From positions 1 to 14,290 of the forward strand of contig JAGYOB010000112.1 in NCBI GenBank assembly GCA_018399515.1: a stretch of 14,290 nt of DNA, read 5' to 3'. A model generated the notes under the pieces. It saw nothing but the letters and a program-made list of their open reading frames with translations, was not told where the DNA came from and did not search any database. The DNA comes from Candidatus Nanopelagicales bacterium. GTDB taxonomy: Bacteria > Actinomycetota > Actinomycetes > S36-B12. The position numbers and the translations under genes were made by a program. Shown one piece after another: positions 1-6,099 of this stretch (positions within the stretch are counted from its first letter, which is position 1; the number at the start of each line of letters is the position of its first letter).

Positions 1-861
1 GATGGTGTTGCGGATGCCGGCGACGACATCCTCACCCTGCGCGTTCGTGAGATAGTCCCCGTACGAGCCGATCTTGCCGCTGGCGGGATCGCGGGTGAAG
101 GCAACTCCCGTGCCGGAATCTTGGCCGAGGTTGCCGAACACCATCGTGACCACGTTGACGGCGGTGCCCAGGTCGTGGGGGATGCGCTCGCGCCGGCGGT
201 ACAGATGCGCGCGCGGGGTGTTCCACGAAGAGAACACCGCGGTAACGCACAGGTCGAGTTGTTCGCGCGGATCCTGCGGGAACGGCCGGCCTGAGTGATC
301 GAGGATGATCTGCTTGTAGGTCTCGACAAGGGATCGCAGGCCTTCGACGGAAAGGCCGGAATCCTCGCGCACTCCCTCGGCTTCCTTGGCGGCATCGAAG
401 GCAGCCTCGAAGGATCCGCCGTCGACATGCAGCACCGTGCGGCCGAACATCTGGATCAAGCGTCGGTAGGAATCCCAGGCGAAGCGCTCATCTTTGGTGG
501 CAGCAGCCAAGCCGTGAACCGAATAGTCGTTCAGGCCGACATTCAAGACTGTTTCCATCATGCCGGGCATCGAGAATCGAGCACCGGACCGCACACTGAC
601 AAGTAGCGGATCGGTGATGTCACCGAGATGGCGTCCCAGGGCATCCTCGAGTCGACGCAGCGCCATGGTGACCTGCACGCGCAGATCGGCAGGAACGTCA
701 CCGACCTTCAGGAATTCGCGGCAGGCCTCGGTGGTGATGGTGAATCCGGGGGGTACCGGTAGGCCGAGACGGGTCATTTCGGCGAGGTTGGCGCCCTTGC
801 CACCGAGCAGATCGGCGTCCTCGCGGCCGCCCTCGCTGAAGTCGTACACGTATTTCGTCAT
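1..861 (-). CDS. ppdK: Pyruvate, phosphate dikinase, N-terminal part (3' end outside window)
   Basis: PPDK interconverts pyruvate + ATP + Pi and phosphoenolpyruvate + AMP + PPi in the cytoplasm. The visible 287 residues are the N-terminal ATP-grasp nucleotide-binding domain of a protein that is usually about 880 residues. The start reads MTKYVYDFSEGG, followed by the ATP-binding GGKGANLAEM (Lys22) and LPVPPGFTITTEACREF. Further on are VRSGARFSMPGMMETVLN (about 91-108), GTGVAFTRDP and a NAQGEDVVAG segment near the edge. This order is diagnostic of PPDK and separates it from PEP synthase. The phosphohistidine and PEP-binding domains would lie beyond position 1. The ATG is preceded by GGGAG about 11 nt upstream. 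The gene follows thiQ on the same strand after 121 nt but probably has its own promoter. No frameshift is seen. Confidence 0.95.
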   Translation of the reverse strand, partial: MTKYVYDFSEGGREDADLLGGKGANLAEMTRLGLPVPPGFTITTEACREFLKVGDVPADLRVQVTMALRRLEDALGRHLGDITDPLLVSVRSGARFSMPGMMETVLNVGLNDYSVHGLAAATKDERFAWDSYRRLIQMFGRTVLHVDGGSFEAAFDAAKEAEGVREDSGLSVEGLRSLVETYKQIILDHSGRPFPQDPREQLDLCVTAVFSSWNTPRAHLYRRRERIPHDLGTAVNVVTMVFGNLGQDSGTGVAFTRDPASGKIGSYGDYLTNAQGEDVVAGIRNTI

Positions 862-910
862 CGTGCCTGCGCTCCCGTCTGGTGAATCGGCTCCCACCGG
901 ATGCGCCCAG

Positions 911-916
911 ACGCTA
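911..916 (-). promoter_or_regulatory. Possible -10 box for ppdK
   Basis: On the minus strand the hexamer TAGCGT fits the actinobacterial TANNNT -10 pattern and would give a leader of roughly 40 nt containing the GGGAG ribosome binding site. No convincing -35 box is visible. This is a weak call from pattern alone. Confidence 0.22.
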
Positions 917-937
917 CTCCTCGTGATCGCCGTGTCC

Positions 938-962
938 AGGGACGGAGGTCATCTTCGTCCCT
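938..962 (-). terminator. Hairpin after thiQ, possible weak terminator
   Basis: A perfect 7-bp inverted repeat (AGGGACG / CGTCCCT) can extend to a 10-position stem with one non-Watson-Crick pair and a 5-nt loop. It lies about 20-45 nt beyond the thiQ stop codon and before ppdK. There is no U-tract on either strand, so it is not a classical intrinsic terminator. It may be a transcript 3'-end stabiliser or coincidence in GC-rich DNA. Confidence 0.3.
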
Positions 963-982
963 CCCTCACGTTCGTCGCTCAC

Positions 983-1660
983 TCACGGCCGGGAGACGGG
1001 ATGGACCGACGAGTCCATGACGGTGAGCACGGTATCGGCGATGTGAGCGGCCTCGTCTCGGTCGTGGGTGACATGGATGGCCGGAGTGCCCAGGTTGTGC
1101 AGCAGGGCGCGCACATCGGTGACGAGGCGTTCACGAAGATCGCGATCGAGAGCAGCAAACGGCTCGTCGAGCAGCAGCAGTCGTGGTTGGGGAGCCAGCG
1201 CCCGTGCCAGGGCCACCCGCTGTGCCTCACCGCCGGACAGCGTGGCGATGCGGCGACGTGCGAGACCGGTCAGGCCGATCATGCCCAGAAGCCGATCGAC
1301 CCGGTCGGCGATCTCAGCCCGAGGCAGTCCATGTCGGCGCAAACCGAAGGCGATGTTGGCGGTGACGTCGAGGTGGGGGAAAAGCAGCGGATCTTGGAAT
1401 ACCAGGCCGATGTCGCGCCGATGGGCGGGGACATCAGTGATGTCGACTCCGTCCCACAGCAGCCGACCGGCATCGAGCCGCTGGACGCCGGCGATGCACC
1501 GCAGCAGGCTGCTCTTGCCTGATCCGCTCGGCCCGAGGAGCGCGATGATCTGTGGGGGAGTGACGGTGAACGATACGTGGTCCAGAAGGGTGCGCTCTTC
1601 GTAGTCGATGCGCGCGTCGACGATGTTCAGACCCTCGTCTGCGGTGGGTTGCAGGCTCAC
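983..1660 (-). CDS. thiQ: Thiamine ABC transporter ATP-binding protein (ThiQ-like)
   Basis: This is the ATPase subunit that energises the ThiB-ThiP thiamine importer at the inner face of the membrane. The 225-residue protein is a single ABC domain, close to the usual ThiQ length. It has Walker A GPSGSGKSS (about 43-51), Q-loop VFQD (about 87-90), signature LSGGEAQRVALARAL (about 141-155), Walker B LLLLDEP and the H-loop HVTHD (His about 199). I chose the GTG at 1660 because its GTGA overlaps the thiP stop and GAGGAGG lies 6 nt upstream. The in-frame TTG one codon earlier is too close to that site. The thiamine assignment comes from the operon partners and the TPP riboswitch upstream, since the ATPase alone could serve another CUT1/Fe-type importer. 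Confidence 0.9.
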   Translation of the reverse strand: MSLQPTADEGLNIVDARIDYEERTLLDHVSFTVTPPQIIALLGPSGSGKSSLLRCIAGVQRLDAGRLLWDGVDITDVPAHRRDIGLVFQDPLLFPHLDVTANIAFGLRRHGLPRAEIADRVDRLLGMIGLTGLARRRIATLSGGEAQRVALARALAPQPRLLLLDEPFAALDRDLRERLVTDVRALLHNLGTPAIHVTHDRDEAAHIADTVLTVMDSSVHPVSRP

Positions 1661-3267
1661 CAACCGCCTCCTCGCGCGGGTCGAACACGCTCGGCGAGGG
1701 TGATGATGAGTGCGGTCACGATGACCAGGATGACCGATAGGGCTAGCGCCTGGCCGAGGTTGGTCTCGCCGGGTCGGCCGAGCAGTCGCACGATCTGGAC
1801 CGGCACCGTCGGTGTGTCGGCACGTACCAGAAACGCGGTCGCCCCGAATTCACCGAGGGATACCGCCGCGGCGAGTGCCGCAGCAACCGCACCGGCGCGC
1901 AGCGCGAGGGGCCCATCGACGGTGATCCATGAACGCAGCGGACCAGCGCCGAGGGTGGCGGCCACATCCCGCAGTCTCGGGTCGATGGAGCGCAGAACGG
2001 GCAGCACCACCCGGATGACGATCGGCATCGCGACCAGTGCCTGGCCGAGGGGGACAAGCAGCCAGCTGCCGCGAAGATCGACCGGGCCGTAGATGCTGAA
2101 CAGCAGCAGCCCCAGGCCCAGGGACACAGCGGACACCCCCAGGGGGGCGGTGATCGCGGTATCCACCCAGGTTGCGCTGCGTCGCAGTGCCGCCACCGCG
2201 ATAGCACCGAGCATCCCCAGGGTGACCGAGATCGCCGTGGCGATGAGCGCATAGCGAGCCGAAGTTCCGAGTGCCTCCCATGCCGGTGTCGCGCGGGTGG
2301 TGAGGTCGCTCGGGGCGAACACCTCGACATAGAAGTCCCACCCGAATCGATCCCCGACGCGGATCGAACCGATCACCAGAGTCAGCAGCGGCAGGCTGAC
2401 CGCGATGACGAGTAGCGCGGTGAACGCGATGGTCGCGTAGTCGACGACCGACCGCGGACGATGGCGGGTGGGTACCTCGGTGACGATGCGTTCGCTGGTC
2501 GTGCGTCGTTGCAATGTTGCAGACCAGGCCAAGGCGATGACGACGATCACCAACTGCACGATCGCCAAGGTGGCCGCAGCCGACAGGTCGAGGTTTTGGA
2601 CGGCCAGCCGGTAGATCTCGACCTCGATGGTGGGCCAGGCCGGGTCGCCCACGATGAGCACGACACCGAAGGAGGTGAAGGTGAACAAGAACACCAGCGC
2701 CGCCGCTGCCAGAACCGCGGGCCGAAGAAGAGGCCAGGTAACGGTGGTGAACGTGCGCATGGGACCGGCACCCAAAGACATCGCGACATCGGCGAACCGC
2801 GGATCCAGTTGTGCCCAGATTCCACCGATAACACGGGTGGCGAGGCCGACGTTGAAGAACACGTGGGCCACGATGATGGCCGCGGTCGTTCCCGCGAAGG
2901 GCAGGAGTTCCCGGAAAGCCAAGCCGACGACCACGGTAGGTAGGACGAAGGGAAGCGTCACCATCGCCAGCCAGGTGCGCCGCCCCGGCCAGCGAAGTCG
3001 TTGCAGCGCATAGGCCGCGGGTAGTGCCAGCAGGATGCTGAGTACGGTGCTGATCGTCGCCTGAGCGACGGTGTAGCCCAGGATCCGCCAGGTGCTCCCC
3101 GAAACCAGGACGCCTCCGGGATCGCCGTCGGCCAGTGATGCTCCGATGATCACCAGCGTGATCAGGGGAACCCCGACCAGAAGGGCGACGACCGCGAGGG
3201 GAGCGATCGCGAGGATGGCCCCGGATCTTGAGTGCGTGCGAGTTAGCGCAGCACGATCTGGGTCCAC
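1657..3267 (-). CDS. thiP: Thiamine ABC transporter permease (ThiP-like, fused two-domain)
   Basis: This integral membrane permease forms the channel of the thiamine/TPP importer. At 536 residues it matches the usual length of ThiP, in which two binding-protein-dependent permease domains are fused. Hydrophobic helices cluster at about 16-45, 66-85, 100-145 and 184-206 in the first half and 275-300, 338-360, 372-392, 403-424, 455-480 and 506-525 in the second. Each half carries an EAA loop: DVAMSLGAGPMRTFTTVTWPLLRP at about 160-183, where the key part is SLGAGP, and a matching TLGAGPLRSWITV at about 438-450. The GTG start at 3267 overlaps the end of thiB by 25 nt. The 3' end overlaps the thiQ GTG. 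A general iron or spermidine permease is the alternative, but gene order and riboswitch favour thiamine. Confidence 0.9.
   Translation of the reverse strand: MDPDRAALTRTHSRSGAILAIAPLAVVALLVGVPLITLVIIGASLADGDPGGVLVSGSTWRILGYTVAQATISTVLSILLALPAAYALQRLRWPGRRTWLAMVTLPFVLPTVVVGLAFRELLPFAGTTAAIIVAHVFFNVGLATRVIGGIWAQLDPRFADVAMSLGAGPMRTFTTVTWPLLRPAVLAAAALVFLFTFTSFGVVLIVGDPAWPTIEVEIYRLAVQNLDLSAAATLAIVQLVIVVIALAWSATLQRRTTSERIVTEVPTRHRPRSVVDYATIAFTALLVIAVSLPLLTLVIGSIRVGDRFGWDFYVEVFAPSDLTTRATPAWEALGTSARYALIATAISVTLGMLGAIAVAALRRSATWVDTAITAPLGVSAVSLGLGLLLFSIYGPVDLRGSWLLVPLGQALVAMPIVIRVVLPVLRSIDPRLRDVAATLGAGPLRSWITVDGPLALRAGAVAAALAAAVSLGEFGATAFLVRADTPTVPVQIVRLLGRPGETNLGQALALSVILVIVTALIITLAERVRPARGGGW
1667..1673 (-). 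promoter_or_regulatory. thiQ ribosome binding site
   Basis: GAGGAGG on the minus strand, inside the 3' end of thiP, lies 6 nt from the GTG at 1660 and only 3 nt from the upstream TTG. It therefore decides the thiQ start and supports coupled translation of thiP and thiQ. Confidence 0.6.
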
Positions 3268-4358
3268 TGCTCCACCCAGGCTTCGCGGTTGTTGGCGATC
3301 GTCTGCGCGTCCAGCGTGAGCGGCGTGGCTGGCCGCAGCGCGAATCGCTCGAAGACCTCGGGTAGTGGTGTGTCCCGACGCGCGGGGAAGACGAACATCG
3401 ATAGCGGGATGTCGGCCTGGACCTCAGGAGACACCAGCCAGTCGACGACCTCGCGAGCCGCCTGCGGTTGGGGCGATCCGCGCAGGACGCCGGCGAACTC
3501 GACCTGCCGGAAGCAGCCATCGAGCATCACCGAGGTCGACGGCTGCTCGGGCTTGGGGTCACTGGCGTAGACGATCTCCGCCGGTGGGCTCGTCGCATAG
3601 GACACGACGAGTGGTCGATCCCCGCCCCCGCCACCGGCGGTGAACTCCCCGAGATAGGCCTCCGACCAACCGTTGACCACCTGAACACCGTTATCGCGCA
3701 GGGCCTGCCAGTACTCCGGCCAGCCATCGCCGTACCGAGCGACCGTGGCGAGCAGGAATGCAAGTCCGGGTGAGGAGGTGGCGGGATTCGCGACGACCAG
3801 GAGGTCGGCGTAGGCGGGATCCGCGAGGTCGTCCAAGGTCGTGGGGATCGGGATCTCGCGGTCGGCGAACCACCGATCGTCGATGTTGATGCAGACGTCG
3901 CCGTCATCGATCGGTGTCACCACGCCCTCACCGGCGGCGATGAGATCGGGATCGAGAGGCGCGTCGGCGACGTACGGGTCGAAAACGTCGGCGCCGATGG
4001 CGCGCGAGAGCAAAGTCGTGTCCACGCCGAACAGCACGTCGCCGTCGGGGTTTCCCGATGCCAGGACCGCGCGGTTGACGACCTCACCGGCATCTCCGGC
4101 TGCGATGAATTCGACCGTGATACCCGATGTGCGCTCGAAATCGGCGACCAGGGACTCGGTCAGCGCGAACGAGTCGTGGGTCAGCACTCGCACTGTCACC
4201 GGCTCGTCGGGCGGTGCCGTCGTAGTTGCGGTGTCACTGCTGGTCGAGGATCCGCAGGCCGCTAGGCCCAGCCCCAGCACCATCACTGCGATGACAGTGG
4301 CGCGGGGCATAGGGACAGTGCGATGGGGCTTGGGGTGAAAACGTGAGAACAACGACAT
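3243..4358 (-). CDS. thiB: Thiamine-binding lipoprotein of ABC importer (ThiB-like)
   Basis: This is the extracytoplasmic solute-binding protein that captures thiamine or its phosphates and delivers them to ThiPQ. The N terminus has a basic start, a hydrophobic segment (about 20-33) and a lipobox LAAC with Cys35. It is followed by a Ser/Thr-rich spacer (SSTSSDTATTTAPP), as in an actinobacterial lipoprotein. The mature part is a type 2 periplasmic-binding fold with VTVRVLTHDSFALTESLVADFERTSGITVEFI, then GNPDGDVLFGVDTTLLSRA and a VVNGWSEAYLGEF segment. These are recognisable ThiB family patterns (for example 'ADVVLGLDN'-type and 'GWSEAY'). Length is 371 residues against about 330 for proteobacterial ThiB, the excess being the lipoprotein leader. 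The ATG has an AGGGAGG site 5 nt upstream, inside the TPP riboswitch, so the gene is probably repressed when TPP is abundant. Confidence 0.93.
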   Translation of the reverse strand: MSLFSRFHPKPHRTVPMPRATVIAVMVLGLGLAACGSSTSSDTATTTAPPDEPVTVRVLTHDSFALTESLVADFERTSGITVEFIAAGDAGEVVNRAVLASGNPDGDVLFGVDTTLLSRAIGADVFDPYVADAPLDPDLIAAGEGVVTPIDDGDVCINIDDRWFADREIPIPTTLDDLADPAYADLLVVANPATSSPGLAFLLATVARYGDGWPEYWQALRDNGVQVVNGWSEAYLGEFTAGGGGGDRPLVVSYATSPPAEIVYASDPKPEQPSTSVMLDGCFRQVEFAGVLRGSPQPQAAREVVDWLVSPEVQADIPLSMFVFPARRDTPLPEVFERFALRPATPLTLDAQTIANNREAWVEQWTQIVLR

Positions 4359-4361
4359 ATC

Positions 4362-4451
4362 AGCCTCCCTACGCTGGCATTACCCAGATCAGGTTCGGCG
4401 GTCGATGGCGGCGGCCACCCTCTCAGCCCGTCGGTCCTACGAGCTCCCGTT
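4362..4451 (-). ncRNA. TPP riboswitch (THI box) of the thiBPQ operon
   Basis: Read on the minus strand, the leader has the conserved THI-box elements in order. First is a 5' ACGGGAGC strand, then GGGCTGAGAGGG (CTGAGA at 4426-4421), then GAACCTGATCTGGGTAATG and CCAGCGTAGGGAGG (4394-4364). CTGG/CCAG forms the small stem of the pyrophosphate-sensor arm. The last conserved stretch GTAGGGA merges into AGGGAGG, the thiB Shine-Dalgarno, only 5 nt before the ATG. There is no room for a downstream terminator or a separate anti-sequestor. Control is therefore most likely translational, with TPP binding stabilising the aptamer and hiding the ribosome binding site. Direct overlap of this kind is known for actinobacterial THI elements. 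The identity is secure; the exact 5' boundary is approximate. Confidence 0.95.
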
Positions 4452-4461
4452 AACAAGCGCC

Positions 4462-4467
4462 ACTGTA
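4462..4467 (-). promoter_or_regulatory. Possible -10 box for thiBPQ
   Basis: TACAGT on the minus strand lies just upstream of the riboswitch 5' end and would place the transcription start near 4455, a few bases before the aptamer. The -35 region is GC-rich with no clear TTGACA match. The position supports the call more than the sequence does. Confidence 0.38.
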
Positions 4468-4518
4468 GCGCGCGATGGTGCGCTCGCGCATGCCGCGGTT
4501 CGCTGCCAGGCTGTCGCC

Positions 4519-5232
4519 GTGACTGATTACCTGTCGGACAAGTCGATCCTCGTCGTCGGTGCGACCGGGGGCCTGGGGCACCCGATCACCGAGCTCCTCG
4601 CCGCGAGGGGAGCTCGACTCACCCTGCACGGTCGCGATGAGGCGAAGCTGGCGGGAATGTCGGACTGGGGTACGACGGTGGCCGGCGATATTTCACGCGC
4701 AGATACCGCCCGTCGACTCGTGGACACCGCAGTCGCCGCGCACGGTGGACTCGACGGCTTGGTGTTCGCTGCTGGCATCGTGGCCTTCGGGTCGGTCGCG
4801 GACACGCCCGACGATGTCCTCATCGATGTGTTCACCGTCAACACCCTCGCCCCCATCCGGATCCTGCGGGCAGGTCTGCCGGCGTTGACCGAATCGGCGC
4901 AGGCGGGGCGGGATCCGTTCGCACTGGTCATCTCGGCGGTGGTGGCCGAGCAGCCGATGCCCGGAATGGCCGCCTACTCGGCATCGAAGGCCGCACTCAT
5001 GGCCTATGACGCGGCGGCCGCCCGAGAACTGCGACGGTCCAAGATCCGGCTTGTCGATGCGCGACCACCGCACACCGAGACCGGATTGGCTACTCGTCCT
5101 CGGTATGGCACTGCCCCCGGCCTACCCCAGGGTTTGGCCCCTTTCGAGGTCGCTGAGCGGATCGTGGTCGGGCTGGAATCGGGCGAACGCGACATGCCGA
5201 GTTCGGTATTCGCGGGGTCTGGGCGCGATTAA
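4519..5232 (+). CDS. Short-chain dehydrogenase/reductase (SDR family)
   Basis: This is a 237-residue cytoplasmic NAD(P)-dependent oxidoreductase of the classical SDR family; its substrate is unknown. It shows the Rossmann glycine motif GATGGLG at 14-20 after a beta strand SILVVG. Next come AGDIS (about 56-60), FAAG replacing the usual NNAG (about 83-86) and TVNTLAP with Asn108. The catalytic Ser139 sits in LVISAVV, and YSASK supplies Tyr153 and Lys157. The reading frame is open back to 4405, but that extension would run through the antisense of the TPP riboswitch and has no family resemblance. I therefore chose the GTG at 4519, with AGG 8 nt upstream, 15 residues before the glycine motif. It is transcribed divergently from thiB with only about 70 bp shared, and is followed 27 nt later by the SGNH hydrolase. 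Confidence 0.88.
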   Translation: MTDYLSDKSILVVGATGGLGHPITELLAARGARLTLHGRDEAKLAGMSDWGTTVAGDISRADTARRLVDTAVAAHGGLDGLVFAAGIVAFGSVADTPDDVLIDVFTVNTLAPIRILRAGLPALTESAQAGRDPFALVISAVVAEQPMPGMAAYSASKAALMAYDAAAARELRRSKIRLVDARPPHTETGLATRPRYGTAPGLPQGLAPFEVAERIVVGLESGERDMPSSVFAGSGRD

Positions 5233-5259
5233 CGACGCCCGGCGGGTTCTAATAGTCCG

Positions 5260-6057
5260 GTGGGTTCTGCTGCTGCGTGGGTCTGGCGCGTGGTCGCCGC
5301 GGTGGCGGCGGTCATCGTGCTGCTGGGGGTGAGCCTGGCGATCGCCGCGCCGAGAACGGCCACCCCGGCGGGGTTGGCCGTCCCAGTCCCCGAGAACAGT
5401 CCGTCGCCTGGGAGCGCCCCATCCGCGTCGCCGTCGGTGGTGGCCGCGGACCCCGAACCGGAGACGATCCCCATCGAGCAGCGTCCGGTGGCCCGCTTCC
5501 TGGGCGACTCCATCACCCGTGGGATGACCGAACCGAGTTCGGGGGTGGTCGGCGAATACTCCTGGTTCTACAACCTCATCGACGACACCGAAGGCGTCGT
5601 GCGCTACGGCGGTTCGGTCGCCGAGAACGGCATGTCCACAGCCTGGATGGCCGGTCAGGTGTGGACGGCCCTGTATCCGACACCGGACATCCTCATCGTG
5701 CACGGGGGAACGAATGACGTATCCGGTGAGATCACCCCGCCGGTCGTGGTGAACAACCTCGAGCGCATCCGACTCGCCGCCGAATCAGCGGGGGTACCCC
5801 TGGCCGTGTGCACCGTGCCGCCACGGGCCGATCTAGCCGCGGATGCCCGGGCACTGGCGGTCAATGATGCGATTCGGGCGTGGGCGAGTGGCAACGATGT
5901 CATCGTGTTGGACACCGCCGCCCCCCTCAGAGATCCGGTACTCGGGGGGTGGCTGCCCGGCTACACCACCGACGGACTGCACCCCACGCCCGAAGCGGCC
6001 GCTCTCATGTCGGAAAGCGCGGCGAAGGTCTTGCGCGAGATACCCCTGGGGGTATAA
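5260..6057 (+). CDS. Secreted or membrane-anchored SGNH/GDSL hydrolase
   Basis: This is a predicted esterase/lipase-like hydrolase acting outside the membrane; the substrate is unknown. The 265 residues begin with a hydrophobic segment (about 8-30, AAVAAVIVLLGVSLAIAA) that could be a signal peptide or a single anchor. A Pro/Ser/Ala-rich linker follows (about 36-70). The SGNH domain has block I FLGDSITRG with nucleophile Ser84, a GGS glycine near 118-120, block III GGTND with Asn152, and block V TDGLHP with Asp238 and His241. All four catalytic positions are present. The start is the GTG at 5260, the first possible start after the SDR stop in the same frame; no strong ribosome binding site is seen. 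The last codons contain the promoter/operator of the next gene. Confidence 0.87.
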   Translation: MGSAAAWVWRVVAAVAAVIVLLGVSLAIAAPRTATPAGLAVPVPENSPSPGSAPSASPSVVAADPEPETIPIEQRPVARFLGDSITRGMTEPSSGVVGEYSWFYNLIDDTEGVVRYGGSVAENGMSTAWMAGQVWTALYPTPDILIVHGGTNDVSGEITPPVVVNNLERIRLAAESAGVPLAVCTVPPRADLAADARALAVNDAIRAWASGNDVIVLDTAAPLRDPVLGGWLPGYTTDGLHPTPEAAALMSESAAKVLREIPLGV

Positions 6058-6058
6058 C
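6031..6058 (+). promoter_or_regulatory. Promoter of the MBL-rhodanese gene
   Basis: TTGCGC (6031-6036) and TATAAC (6053-6058) are separated by 16 nt and resemble -35 and -10 boxes. The -10 box overlaps the TAA stop of the SGNH gene. A start near 6065 would give a leader of about 35 nt carrying AGGAG at 6089-6093, 6 nt before the ATG. The spacer is filled by a 16-nt inverted repeat, described separately. Confidence 0.5.
6040..6055 (+). promoter_or_regulatory. CsoR/CstR-type operator candidate (7-2-7 inverted repeat)
   Basis: ATACCCC-TG-GGGGTAT is a perfect inverted repeat with 7-nt arms and a 2-nt centre. It lies between the -35 and -10 boxes and overlaps the -10 by 3 nt. AT-flanked G/C tracts of this form are typical operators of the CsoR family, including CstR, which senses persulfides and represses MBL-rhodanese genes in other bacteria. 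The match is by pattern and context; no regulator gene is in the window. Confidence 0.58.
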
Positions 6059-6099
6059 CTGGCGGTACGAACAGCAGCCCGCACCCACAGGAGTCCGCC

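Noticed and set aside
560..1522. A 320-codon plus-strand open frame across the ppdK start and thiQ
   Set aside because: It is antisense to two well-recognised genes and shows no family motif.
1850..3520. A 556-codon open frame on the minus strand overlapping thiP and thiB
   Set aside because: It is an alternate frame of the thiP and thiB genes, rich in Arg, Pro and Gly with no domain. Such long shadows are usual in GC-rich DNA.
4405..4518. A 38-codon N-terminal extension of the SDR gene
   Set aside because: It runs antisense through the TPP riboswitch, has no SDR-like sequence, and the GTG at 4519 fits the normal distance to the glycine motif.
4591..4615. Hairpin GAGCTCC-TCG / CGA-gg-GGAGCTC early in the SDR gene
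   Set aside because: It is imperfect and lies in codons for a helix (ELLAARGAR); most simply it is chance pairing in GC-rich coding DNA.
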